Part shown: one piece after another, positions 55,014 to 63,966 of the stretch
Position numbering within the stretch: the first letter of the stretch is position 1
Layout of the letters: each line of letters opens with the position of its first letter
Origin: Mycobacterium simulans
Lineage (GTDB): Bacteria > Actinomycetota > Actinomycetes > Mycobacteriales > Mycobacteriaceae
Assembly: GCF_900232995.1 (NCBI RefSeq)
Contig: NZ_OCVX01000003.1
Coordinates: 3,385,220-3,449,219, forward strand
Reading direction: 5' to 3'
Length of the DNA stretch: 64,000 bases
The notes under the pieces: model-generated
The model's input: the letters and a program-made list of their open reading frames with translations, nothing else
Told to the model about the DNA's origin: nothing
Databases searched by the model: none
Position numbers and translations under genes: made by a program

Positions 55014-55663
55014 CCAGCGACAGCTGCAATAAACCATTGCAGCGATAGTGGCTCCCCAGCAGGTGGTCGGCACCGGCGCAAAGGAGCATTGAGGATCACA
55101 ACCAGCGCAGACAGTCCCCTGCGGGTGATCCAGTCGACCACCGGGAACATCGGGCGGCGATCGCTGCACGCCATCATCGGCGGACCGGAACTGGAGCCCC
55201 AAAACGCGCAGGTCAGAACCACTCGGAGACGTGCCCACAAATGCGCCCGATGTCGAACCGCTAGCGCTGGCCGACGCCCGTCACCACCAACGAATCGCCC
55301 TGTACGACAGCGCAAATCACTCCACGAGCAGGGCAGTATCATAAGCAGAGGTATTCGCATCACCTGCGAAAAACCAACCTACAACCTGGCATAACGGAAG
55401 TTTCGATGCAGGCCGAGCTAGCCACCGACACCCGAGAGCACAGCGCGGCATCGATGAGCCGCTGACTGCGAATCCGACTGGTCGGCCCGCACTAGCCGGC
55501 CGAAGGCGTGCCGAAAAGCTCTCTCCCGCAACACCGTCGAATGACTTAGCGGAGAAAAGCCGAACTAGCATGTCCTACCCGACAAAATGATGTTGCCACT
55601 GCGGGGCCCGATCCGGAGGGCAGCGTTTGGGATCAGTCGCGTAAGCACATGGGATTCAGAGAA
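55014..55663. other. Gene-poor spacer after the lipid cassette
   Basis: 650 bp without a gene I can support; open frames on both strands are short and lack recognizable domains. It separates the lipid locus from a leftward TetR gene and may be decayed sequence. Confidence 0.5.
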
Positions 55664-56230
55664 TCAGGGGCGCAGCATGAATTCGACAAGATCTTCGCGA
55701 TCGGCGACCGCAACATGCGAGCGTATGGATTTTGACAGGTGCAGCGCGCCAATTCCGAAGGCGAACGTCCAGTTGGCCCGTTGTTCGGCTGTCTGTGCGT
55801 CGAACCCGTGGTCGAGGAACGCCTGACGCACGGCAAGGCGAGTGCGACGATCGGACGAACCGACGCTGGCAGCAGCTTGCGGGTTCGACCGTGCCCACTC
55901 GCGCATGGCGCGTTCCAGCATCCAGAAGCGTGGACTCACCAAGAACGACATCATCTCGATCAGCCGCGCCCGAGGTTCGAGGGCCGCCAGGTCCTTGAGT
56001 TGTTGGTGGTCGTCGTCTCGCCACTGAGCCCAATTCGCCACCAGCGCCGCCTTATAGGCAGCCATGTCGGTGAAGTGCCAGTAGAAGCTACCTTTGGTCA
56101 CCCCGAGTTGCGCGGTGAGGTTATCGATCTTGAGGGCCTTGAAGCCTTCGTCGGCCAGGATCGCGTAGCCGACCCGCAACCACGCGTCCTTCGTCGTAGC
56201 GGTCGAAGTCCGCTTCTGCTCCTTTGGCAT
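55664..56230 (-). CDS. TetR-family transcriptional regulator
   Basis: The 188-residue protein starts at the ATG at 56230 (an upstream ATG at 56242 is possible). The N-terminal helix-turn-helix LTAQLGVTKGSFYWHFTDMAAYKAAL is typical TetR. The C-terminal ligand domain is helical and unassigned (LVSPRFWMLERAMREWARSNPQAAASV). The nearest intact genes are the lipid cassette, 650 bp to the left on the opposite strand, and debris to the right, so its target is unclear; it may have belonged to the degraded genes next to it. Confidence 0.88.
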   Translation of the reverse strand: MPKEQKRTSTATTKDAWLRVGYAILADEGFKALKIDNLTAQLGVTKGSFYWHFTDMAAYKAALVANWAQWRDDDHQQLKDLAALEPRARLIEMMSFLVSPRFWMLERAMREWARSNPQAAASVGSSDRRTRLAVRQAFLDHGFDAQTAEQRANWTFAFGIGALHLSKSIRSHVAVADREDLVEFMLRP

Positions 56231-56278
56231 CCTTACATGCAATCAGACCGGGAATCGAAAAGCCGAGCCGCTTTGTCA

Positions 56279-56475
56279 TCGGTCGCCGACACCAATGGTC
56301 CTTCCCAGTTCTTCCGGTTGCGAACAATGAAACTCCCAGGAGTAAGGGAAATCGCTCCCGTAGAGCAGTCGATCTGGCCCGACAACGTCGGCGGCCAGGC
56401 GCAGTGCCGCCGGGTCTGCTGACAACGCGACGTCGTAGTAACACCTCCGCAGTTGGTCGCGAACTGATTTACGGC
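56279..56475 (-). pseudogene. Amidohydrolase-family C-terminal fragment
   Basis: The minus-strand frame reads RDQLRRCYYDVALSADPAALRLAADVVGPDRLLYGSDFPY, the end of an amidohydrolase-2 type barrel (YYD-A, GPDR-LYGSDFP). The preceding barrel and metal ligands are absent and the upstream sequence becomes a short repeat, so only the tail remains. In such loci TetR genes often regulate the neighbouring hydrolase. Confidence 0.55.
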
Positions 56476-56501
56476 GGCCGTCGGCGGATGACGGAAACTC
56501 C

Positions 56502-56537
56502 GGGGTGTACTTGCGACGCGGGGTGTACTTGCGACGC
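56502..56537. repeat. 18-bp direct repeat, two copies
   Basis: GGGGTGTACTTGCGACGC occurs twice back to back (56502-56519 and 56520-56537), at the point where amidohydrolase similarity stops. A replication-slippage duplication in debris. Confidence 0.8.
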
Positions 56538-56805
56538 TTTGGCCCGACATACGGACATCCTTCCCGCGGGACCAGCAGTCCCACCAGTTACGTGTCCACC
56601 ATCAGGGGCACCCCAGATAAGGAAGACTGCGCTGCGCAAGGTTGGGCACTCCAAGGAGGGCCGAGTGGATCCGCATATCGTGGTAGGCGCGCCTAAGCCC
56701 CAATAGAATACCAAAACGTATGGTATAGCGCGCGCTGAGTTCAACAGGCGATCCCTAGCTGGTGGCCAACTAATGTCCCGCGCCATTAGTTCGTTACGGT
56801 AATTG

Positions 56806-57435
56806 TCATCGATTCGGATCGGCGGTGGGCCGGGTAGACAGGTGCAGCGGCCTCAGTGTGCGCCCGACGCAGGTCGGCGACGCAGAGCACCTCGGGGGCA
56901 TTGACGGCCAGCCAGCCGGCGAACTCGCGCAGCACGCCCTCGACGCGCACCATTGTCGAGGCCCGCGGCAGACAGCCGGGTCTGGGCGATGTAGCCGGTG
57001 AGGGTGGCCCCAGCCTGGGTGGGACCGCTGCCCACTGGGCGACCCGCTCGGCCGAGCGGTCTGGGCTGTTTTGCGGGGCGCGGTGTCCAGGACGCCGAGG
57101 TGGAACAAAGTGGTCTGCGCACCGAACAGCGCCGCGCTCAGCGCCTTGGTGCCGTGGCTGCCGGGTCGGTAACGAGTTATCGCGGCCATCAACGCTTTTC
57201 GCTGCTCATCGATCACCGGATGGGTCAGCCGCTCGGCAGCCAGCCCGGCCAGCGCGGCCACCTTGGCCAGCGCCGACCACTGCAGGCGGATCACCACAGG
57301 GCCGAACCCGAGCTCGGTGGAGGTCGCGGTGAACCGTTCGTGGACCCAGCCCGGACTATCTCGTGGCGTGTCGGCCCTACCTCGGCGCAGTCGCAGCTCA
57401 TCATCACCGCAGGTTCCACCTATTCGATCCCTCAA
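56806..57435 (-). pseudogene. Site-specific integrase-like (mobile element) pseudogene
   Basis: Over this stretch, minus-strand frames jointly resemble a mycobacterial site-specific integrase N-terminal region: ALAGLAAERLTHPVIDEQRKALMAAITRYRPGSHGTKALSAALFGAQTTLFHLG is followed, in other frames, by TLTGYIAQTRLS and TMVR-VEGVLREFAGWLA-like residues. At least two frameshifts separate these, and the catalytic C-terminus is absent. It is therefore a dead fragment of an integrase of a small mobile element. Confidence 0.6.
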
Positions 57436-57610
57436 CTCGCATAACCACGGCTCGAACGGCGGGGACAGATCAAGTGGAACCAGTAACGGGGACTCACCAA
57501 TTATTTCCCGGTCGCGCCTTCGAGCTGCGCCGGGAAGGCATCGTAGTGGTAGTCGCTCATGCCCCTGTTCCTGTGCTTCTGGGGTCGTACGTTCCCTCCG
57601 GACTGTGCAT

Positions 57611-57922
57611 TCAGGGGAGTGCTATCCGGAGAGCTCTACTGATTTCCTGCATTGTCGGTGGAGAAAGGATGCCGAGGGATTCGGTGAGTTCATCGTGGTA
57701 GAGCTGCACGATGTCGTCGACCAGGACGAACCCGACGAGAGGGTCGGCGTCGATCAAGGGCACCACTGTAGGTACGTGCGCATTCTTGCTCGTCGTCGTG
57801 ATCCGAGCCGCCAAGACCGTGTCCAGATTCCTGTTCCGCGAGTTGTTGCTGAGGACCACCCAGGGCTTCGAGCCGTGCCCGAGGTCCACTCGGTATGTCT
57901 GGCTCCGCATCCCGCGATTCAC
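57611..57922 (-). CDS. MazF/PemK-family toxin
   Basis: The 103-residue protein starts at the GTG at 57922, overlapping the antitoxin stop as GTGA; an ATG at 57910 is also possible. It fits the MazF endoribonuclease fold: VDLGHGSKPWVVLSNNSRNRNLDTVLAARITTTSK, then DADPLVGFVLVDDIVQLYHDELTESLG. These enzymes cleave mRNA or tRNA at short sequences. The antitoxin gene lies immediately upstream, giving the usual antitoxin-toxin order. Confidence 0.82.
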   Translation of the reverse strand: MNRGMRSQTYRVDLGHGSKPWVVLSNNSRNRNLDTVLAARITTTSKNAHVPTVVPLIDADPLVGFVLVDDIVQLYHDELTESLGILSPPTMQEISRALRIALP

Positions 57923-58224
57923 AGACCGGCCTCGGTCCTGCGCGCGTAGCGGTCCCGTGCCGCCTGCCGCTCGGCGCGGGCGGGTTCGCTGTTGAACTCC
58001 GCGGCCAGTTGGGCGTATCCGGCGTCGAGGACGCGTTCACGGAGCGCTTCAGCCCCGGCCTGGAGCAGTGCGCGAAGCGCGCCGGCTTCGGATTTGATGT
58101 CGCTCCCGCCTCGTTGACTCGCCCACTGGCGCAGCACCTCGAACGACGCGGAGCCTTCGCTGAGATACGGCGCGACCACTGCTTCATCGGCGTCTTTGAG
58201 GATCAGGCTCACTCGCTTACTCAT
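57919..58224 (-). CDS. MazE-like antitoxin
   Basis: The 101-residue protein precedes and overlaps the MazF-like gene by 4 bp. MSKRVSLILKDADEAVVAPYL starts a short N-terminal DNA-binding region. The acidic/alanine-rich helical C-terminus (AALRALLQAGAEALRERVLDAGYAQLAAEF) probably wraps the toxin. Position and size, rather than strong motifs, make the assignment. A dyad at 58249-58280 upstream could be its operator. Confidence 0.72.
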   Translation of the reverse strand: MSKRVSLILKDADEAVVAPYLSEGSASFEVLRQWASQRGGSDIKSEAGALRALLQAGAEALRERVLDAGYAQLAAEFNSEPARAERQAARDRYARRTEAGL

Positions 58225-58248
58225 GACACATATCCTACACTGCTATTA

Positions 58249-58280
58249 AGTGCATAAACAAGCGCATTATATGGTGCACT
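58249..58280. promoter_or_regulatory. Candidate operator of the MazEF-like operon
   Basis: AGTGCA (58249-58254) and TGCACT (58275-58280) are inverted copies with a 20-bp AT-rich spacer, 25 bp upstream of the antitoxin start. Consistent with autoregulation but short. Confidence 0.4.
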
Positions 58281-58484
58281 CGTAGGCTGCGGAAGGCTCC
58301 AAGCGGGCCCGCTGAGGTTCTCTCGAAATGCGCCTCGCTTTCGTCATCTCGGTAATCCTCGGAGAGGCCTACATAGAGGGGGAGTCAGGCAAGAGAGATA
58401 CCTTCGCTGGAATCTTGATTGCGGACAAGTGAGCCGGAGTAACCAACCAGTATCGTTGTGTTTCAGTCGAATACAGCTCCGTCG

Positions 58485-59064
58485 TCCGTTCGCCATGACA
58501 CCAACAGCGGCGCACTGGCCTGGGCCACCTACACGCTGTTGCCCGGCGCTTGGGACACCGCGGCCGCCGAGGTGGCACGGGTGCTCAGCGGTCGAACTCC
58601 GACCGCCGCAGACCTCCCCGCCCTGACGTATCTGAACGGCATTGTGCACGAGACACTTCGGCTTACCCACCCGGGGTCATCTCGGGCCGCCGGGTAATGC
58701 GCGATCTTCGGTTCAACGGGCACCGGATCCGCGCGGGGCGCATGATCGCCTTCAGCGCCTACGTCCCCACCGGATTCCCGAGTTATGGCCGGAGCCAACC
58801 GAATTTCGTCCGCAGCGATGGGACTCAGCAGCGCCGGACTACCACAAACCCGCACCCCATGAATTCATTCCGTTCAGCGGCGGTTCGCACCGGTGCATCG
58901 GGTCGGTGATGGTCATCACCGAAATGACGGCGATGCTGGCCCGGCTGGTCGCGCGAACCACATTAAGGCTGCCCGCTCAACGTATCCGGGCCGCCAACTT
59001 CGCCGCGCTCAGCCCGCGGCCAGGCCTGACGGTCGAAGTCCGCGATTCAGTGCCAGCGCAGTAG
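58485..59064 (+). pseudogene. Cytochrome P450 pseudogene (C-terminal half, CYP139-like by context)
   Basis: Three plus-strand frames together give the C-terminal half of a P450: HDTNSGALAWATYTLL (oxygen-binding I-helix), HETLRL (ExxR, 58649-58660), YPPGVISGRRVMRDLRFNG, RIPELWPEPTEFRPQRW and FIPFSGGSHRCIG (heme cysteine). Frame changes occur near 58665 and 58768, and the N-terminal half is missing, so it is dead. It overlaps the tail of a type III PKS remnant on the other strand by 18 bp, the arrangement of pks11 and cyp139 in M. tuberculosis, as I recall. Confidence 0.8.
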
Positions 59065-59155
59065 CACGAGCTCGGCGCAGAATCCGGGCCCCATCGCGAG
59101 CATCAGCCCGGAGCTTCCGCTGGGCGGCCGCTTCTCGATCGTGTCGGCAGGAGTC
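59047..59155 (-). pseudogene. 3' end of a type III polyketide synthase
   Basis: The minus-strand frame reads ADTIEKRPPSGSSGLMLAMGPGFCAELVLLRWH then TGA at 59047-59049, the unmistakable C-terminus of chalcone-synthase-like PKS10/11/18 (MGPGFC-ELVLL-W). Only about 35 codons remain; upstream it abuts the PPE region. The pks11-like identity is inferred from the convergent P450 neighbour. Confidence 0.7.
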
Positions 59156-59171
59156 GACCGGTGCTGACTGG

Positions 59172-61541
59172 TTATAGAGGTATGGCCGGAATCAAGGTGA
59201 AGCTTGGCAGGATTGTCTGGGCCACGTTGATGGGCGGAATGGCAATGCCGGGGGTGGTGAAGCCGCCGAGCTGAATACCGCTGAGGCCGATTTGCGGCAG
59301 ATTGAAGCCGGTGCCCGGTCCGACCGCAATGGGCGGCACGGTCACCGGCGGAGTGTTGAAGGCATCCAAATTGATGGGGCTGACGAGGATGTCTGCCAAC
59401 TGTATGGCCGGGCCGTTGAGTGCCAGGTTGAAACCGTCCACTGTGATCTGCCCCAGGGTCATGGCATTGACCGCGCCGTCGATCACAAAGCTGACCGGGT
59501 TGGAGGCATTGACCGGGTTCACTATTTGCAGAGGCGGGATTTGGGTTGCGGGAACCCCGAAATGTATCAGTGTGGTGAAAGGAGTGGGGACAAACGCTAG
59601 CCTTGACCCGGATAGGTCGATGAATGCATAGGTCCTGATGTCGATTCCGAAGGTGTTCACTGGATTGGTCGGGTTGTAGATCGATATCGCGGGCGTCGTC
59701 AATTTCGGGAAGCTGATCGTGGGCAGACTGAAGTTGCTCACCGAGACCGAGGGTACCGTGAAGGGCCCAACCGAGATGCTGGGCAGGGTTGGGGTGATGG
59801 TGACGTTGGGCACGCTGATCTCACCGATAGTGACACCGTTCACCTGGATGTTGGGTATCGAAATCTGACCCAAGTTGAACGGTGACAGGCTTATCGGAGG
59901 TATGGATACCGCGCCGAGGCTCATCGGCGGTATCGCGATCGGCGGAATGTTTATTTGGGGCACGTCGATAGCGACGCTGATTTCCGGCGTCTCCAGTGGC
60001 CCTAGGTAGGGGCCGCTGGGGGGAGGATTGATGATCCCCTCGAACGGATTCGTCCAGTCGATGCCGATACGTGGGATCAGGTCGAACAGGCCGATGTCCA
60101 GCGAGCCGGTGCCGACGATCGGGCCCGGGGTGGTGAACGCGCCGATTTCGATGCCGGGGACGGAGATCTGCGGGATCTGGAATTGCCCGATGCTGATCGG
60201 GGGAACGATAATCGGTCCCAGCGTGCTCTCCGAGATACCGATCGATCCGATGTCGATCGTCAGACCGGGATTCGTCAGGGTGATCTCTGGGGTTTGGAAC
60301 GCGGGAATGGATATCTCCGGGATGCTCAACCCGGAAACCTGGATCGGGGGCAGGACGAAGCCGGTATTTCCGGTGAATTGTCCGGTGCTCAGGTTGAAGT
60401 CGCCTATGTAGATGCCGGGTGTCGCCGTCGGTCCCAATACCTGGAGGGCGAAGTTGATATAGATGGTGGACGGTAGTTCCAGGTCGATAACATTGACTGG
60501 CCATATTTTCGTATCGAACAGTATCTGCGGCACGCCATGTATTACCACGCTCATGTAGTTGAGCGAGGGAAGATGACTCGTCAGCTGGCCTATATTGGCG
60601 GGTATGTTCGCGCCGCCCGACGGGATCCAGAATCCGCCGGCGGGTATGGCGACCGAGGGCAGCACGAGTGGGGCCGTGGCCAGCTGCGGCGTACTGAATC
60701 CACCGAGAGTTATCCCCGGCGACGTGAATCCGGGGAAGGTGAATGACGGTATTGTCAACGAACTTGCCGACATGTTTAGCGACACCGGCGGCAAGGAAAA
60801 ACCACTCACACTTATCTGCGGAATTTTAATCCCGGGCAACGTAAGGTCGGAGAAATTCAAATTCAGAAGATTGACTGACGGCAGCTGGAAATTAGGGATC
60901 TGGATCGGCGGTATGGTCAGTTCGGGCAGGCTCACCGCAACGGCGGGCTGCGGCCCGGGCGGCCGCGGGGCCACGGCCGAAGCCAGTGCGCCGACCGCCT
61001 GGGCCGGCGCGTTGGCGATGTTGGCTAACGGCTGGACAATCGGCGTCAATGCCGCGGCGATCGCCGAAGCCTCGCCGTGATAGCCCAGCATCGCGGCGAT
61101 GTCCTGGGCCCACATCAACTCGTATTCGGCCTCGGCGGCCGCGATGGCCGGGGCGTTGAACCCGAATAGGTTCGACATCATCAGCGATACCAGCCGGTTG
61201 CGGTTGGCGCTGATAGCGGCCGGGAACACCGTGGCCGCCTGGGCAGCCTCGAACGCCGTCGCCGCCGCGCGGGCCAAGTTCGCCGCGGTATCGGCGTGCG
61301 TGCTGGCCGCGCTCAGCCACGCTCGGTAGGGAGCGGCGGCGGCCGTCATCGCACTGGCCGCCGCACCCTGCCAGGCCTCGGTCACCAGCCCGGACGTCAC
61401 CGACTCGAAAGAAACTGCCGCCGAATTCAATTCGCTGGCCAGATCGCTCCAGCCCCCCGCGGCCGCCAACAGCGGCTCCGGGCCCAAACCGCTGAACATC
61501 CGCATCGAAGTTATCTCAGGCGGTAGAAGTTGAAAGTTCAT
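59172..61541 (-). CDS. PPE-family protein with I-P-x-I repeats (copy 1)
   Basis: The 789-residue protein starts at the ATG at 61541 with AGGAG nine bases upstream. The N-terminal PPE domain (about 1-175) begins MNFQLLPPEITSMRMFSG and contains the WSDLASELNSAA and WQGAAASAM (W-x-G) motifs. The rest (about 195-789) is hydrophobic and full of IPPI/IPxF-like units (e.g. LPELTIPPIQIPNFQLPS) of the MPTR-like repeat class. Such proteins are exported by ESX-5 and sit at the cell surface, usually with a PE partner; none is next to this gene. It is nearly identical to the neighbouring copy 2. Confidence 0.93.
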   Translation of the reverse strand: MNFQLLPPEITSMRMFSGLGPEPLLAAAGGWSDLASELNSAAVSFESVTSGLVTEAWQGAAASAMTAAAAPYRAWLSAASTHADTAANLARAAATAFEAAQAATVFPAAISANRNRLVSLMMSNLFGFNAPAIAAAEAEYELMWAQDIAAMLGYHGEASAIAAALTPIVQPLANIANAPAQAVGALASAVAPRPPGPQPAVAVSLPELTIPPIQIPNFQLPSVNLLNLNFSDLTLPGIKIPQISVSGFSLPPVSLNMSASSLTIPSFTFPGFTSPGITLGGFSTPQLATAPLVLPSVAIPAGGFWIPSGGANIPANIGQLTSHLPSLNYMSVVIHGVPQILFDTKIWPVNVIDLELPSTIYINFALQVLGPTATPGIYIGDFNLSTGQFTGNTGFVLPPIQVSGLSIPEISIPAFQTPEITLTNPGLTIDIGSIGISESTLGPIIVPPISIGQFQIPQISVPGIEIGAFTTPGPIVGTGSLDIGLFDLIPRIGIDWTNPFEGIINPPPSGPYLGPLETPEISVAIDVPQINIPPIAIPPMSLGAVSIPPISLSPFNLGQISIPNIQVNGVTIGEISVPNVTITPTLPSISVGPFTVPSVSVSNFSLPTISFPKLTTPAISIYNPTNPVNTFGIDIRTYAFIDLSGSRLAFVPTPFTTLIHFGVPATQIPPLQIVNPVNASNPVSFVIDGAVNAMTLGQITVDGFNLALNGPAIQLADILVSPINLDAFNTPPVTVPPIAVGPGTGFNLPQIGLSGIQLGGFTTPGIAIPPINVAQTILPSFTLIPAIPL

Positions 61542-63966
61542 CGCACAACACTCCTGCGGGTCGCAGACTGGCTACAGAGGTATGGCCGGAATCAAGGTGA
61601 AGCTTGGCAGGATTGTCTGGGCCACGTTGATGGGCGGAATGGCAATGCCGGGGGTGGTGAAGCCGCCGAGCTGAATACCGCTGAGGCCGATTTGCGGCAG
61701 ATTGAAGCCGGTGCCCGGTCCGACCGCAATGGGTGACACGGTCACCGGCGGAGTGTTGAAGGCATCCAAATTGATGGGGCTGACGAGGATGTCTGCCAAC
61801 TGTATGGCCGGGCCGTTGAGTGCCAGGTTGAAACCGTCCACTGTGATCTGCCCCAGGGTCATGGCATTGACCGCGCCGTCGATCACAAAGCTGACCGGGT
61901 TGCTGGCATTGACCGGGTTCACTATTTGCAGAGGCGGGATTTGGGTTGCGGGAACCCCGAACTGTATCAGTGTGGTGAAAGGATTGGGGACGATCGTAAT
62001 TCTTGACCCGGTTAGGTCGACGAATGCATAGGACTCGAGGGTGATTCCGAAGGTGTTCACTGGATTGGACGGGTTGTAGATCGATATCGCGGGCGTCGTC
62101 AATTTCGGGAAGCTGATCGTGGGCAGACTGAAGTTGCTCACCGAGACCGAGGGCACTGTGAAGGGGCCGACCGAGATGCTGGGCAGGGTTGGGGTGATGG
62201 TGACATTGGGCACGCTGATCTCACCGATAGTGACACCGTTCACCTGGATGTTGGGTATCGAAATCTGACCCAAGTTGAACGGTGACAGGCTTATCGGAGG
62301 TATGGATACCGCGCCGAGGCTCATCGGCGGTATCGCGATCGGCGGAATGTTTATTTGGGGCACGTCGATAGCGACGCTGATTTCCGGCGTCTCCAGTGGC
62401 CCTAGGTAGGGGCCGCTGGGGGGAGGATTGATGATCCCCTCGAACGGATTCGTCCAGTCGATGCCGATACGTGGGATCAGGTCGAACAGGCCGATGTCCA
62501 GCGAGCCGGTGCCGACGATCGGGCCCGGGGTGGTGAACGCGCCGATTTCGATGCCGGGGACGGAGATCTGCGGGATCTGGAATTGCCCGATGCTGATCGG
62601 GGGAACGATAATCGGTCCCAGCGTGCTCTCCGAGATACCGATCGATCCGATGTCGATCGTCAGACCGGGATTCGTCAGGGTGATCTCTGGGGTTTGGAAC
62701 GCGGGAATGGATATCTCCGGGATGCTCAACCCGGAAACCTGGATCGGGGGCAGGACGAAGCCGGTATTTCCGGTGAATTGTCCGGTGCTCAGGTTGAAGT
62801 CGCCTATGTAGATGCCGGGTGTCGCCGTCGGTCCCAATACCTGGAGGGCGAAGTTGATATAGATGGTGGACGGTAGTTCCAGGTCGATAACATTGACTGG
62901 CCATATTTTCGTATCGAACAGTATCTGCGGCACGCCATGTATTACCACGCTCATGTAGTTGAGCGAGGGAAGATGACTCGTCAGCTGGCCTATATTGGCG
63001 GGTATGTTCGCGCCGCCCGACGGGATCCAGAATCCGCCGGCGGGTATGGCGACCGAGGGCAGCACGAGTGGGGCCGTGGCCAGCTGCGGCGTACTGAATC
63101 CACCGAGAGTTATCCCCGGCGACGTGAATCCGGGGAAGGTGAATGACGGTATTGTCAACGAACTTGCCGACATGTTTAGCGACACCGGCGGCAAGGAAAA
63201 ACCACTCACACTTATCTGCGGAATTTTAATCCCGGGCAACGTAAGGTCGGAGAAATTCAAATTCAGAAGATTGACTGACGGCAGCTGGAAATTAGGGATC
63301 TGGATCGGCGGTATGGTCAGTTCGGGCAGGCTCACCGCAACGGCGGGCTGCGGCCCGGACGGCTGCGGGGCCACGGCCGAAGCCAGTGCGCCGACCGCCT
63401 GGGCCGGCGCGTTGGCGATGTTGGCTAACGGCTGGACAATCGGCGTCAATGCCGCGGCGATCGCCGAAGCCTCGCCGTGATAGCCCAGCATCGCGGCGAT
63501 GTCCTGGGCCCACATCAACTCGTATTCGGCCTCGGCGGCCGCGATGGCCGGGGCGTTGAACCCGAATAGGTTCGACATCATCAGCGATACCAGCCGGTTG
63601 CGGTTGGCGCTGATAGCGGCCGGGAACACCGTGGCCGCCTGGGCAGCCTCGAACGCCGTCGCCGCCGCGCGGGCCAGGTTCGCCGCCGTATCGGCGTGCG
63701 TGCTGGCCGCGCTCAGCCACGCTCGGTAGGGAGCGGCGGCGGCCGTCATCGCACTGGCCGCCGCACCCTGCCAGGCCTCGGGCACCAGCCCGGACGTCAC
63801 CGACTCGAAAGAAACTGCCGCCGAATTCAATTCGCTGGCCAGATCGCTCCAGCCCCCCGCGGCCGCCAACAGCGGCTCCGGGCCCCAACCGCTGAACATC
63901 TGCATCGAAGTTATCTCAGGCGGTAGAAGTTGAAAGTTCATCGCACAACACTCCTGCGGGTCGCGG
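59178..63966. repeat. 2.4-kb tandem duplication containing both PPE genes
   Basis: Two head-to-tail copies with period exactly 2400 bp (copy 1 from about 59178, copy 2 from about 61578). Each includes the gene and its Shine-Dalgarno leader (CGCACAACACTCCTGCGGGTCGC). From 59821 to about 60950 the two copies appear identical by eye; most differences lie in 59505-59815. Confidence 0.9.
61572..63941 (-). CDS. PPE-family protein with I-P-x-I repeats (copy 2)
   Basis: The 789-residue protein has the same architecture as copy 1, start ATG at 63941 and AGGAG nine bases upstream. It differs from copy 1 at a handful of residues (for example Q14 and W19 against R14 and L19; P54 against T54) and in one cluster near residues 640-665 (ITLESYAFVDLTGSRITIVPNPF against IDIRTYAFIDLSGSRLAFVPTPF). 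The 30-bp spacer before copy 1 leaves no room for a separate promoter, so both are likely read from one transcript starting upstream of copy 2. Confidence 0.93.
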   Translation of the reverse strand: MNFQLLPPEITSMQMFSGWGPEPLLAAAGGWSDLASELNSAAVSFESVTSGLVPEAWQGAAASAMTAAAAPYRAWLSAASTHADTAANLARAAATAFEAAQAATVFPAAISANRNRLVSLMMSNLFGFNAPAIAAAEAEYELMWAQDIAAMLGYHGEASAIAAALTPIVQPLANIANAPAQAVGALASAVAPQPSGPQPAVAVSLPELTIPPIQIPNFQLPSVNLLNLNFSDLTLPGIKIPQISVSGFSLPPVSLNMSASSLTIPSFTFPGFTSPGITLGGFSTPQLATAPLVLPSVAIPAGGFWIPSGGANIPANIGQLTSHLPSLNYMSVVIHGVPQILFDTKIWPVNVIDLELPSTIYINFALQVLGPTATPGIYIGDFNLSTGQFTGNTGFVLPPIQVSGLSIPEISIPAFQTPEITLTNPGLTIDIGSIGISESTLGPIIVPPISIGQFQIPQISVPGIEIGAFTTPGPIVGTGSLDIGLFDLIPRIGIDWTNPFEGIINPPPSGPYLGPLETPEISVAIDVPQINIPPIAIPPMSLGAVSIPPISLSPFNLGQISIPNIQVNGVTIGEISVPNVTITPTLPSISVGPFTVPSVSVSNFSLPTISFPKLTTPAISIYNPSNPVNTFGITLESYAFVDLTGSRITIVPNPFTTLIQFGVPATQIPPLQIVNPVNASNPVSFVIDGAVNAMTLGQITVDGFNLALNGPAIQLADILVSPINLDAFNTPPVTVSPIAVGPGTGFNLPQIGLSGIQLGGFTTPGIAIPPINVAQTILPSFTLIPAIPL

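Noticed and set aside
59821..62904. Two identical 227-codon leftward frames (59821-60504 and 62221-62904)
   Set aside because: They lie in another frame on the same strand as the PPE genes and are identical only because the PPE copies are; they have no start signals or domains of their own.
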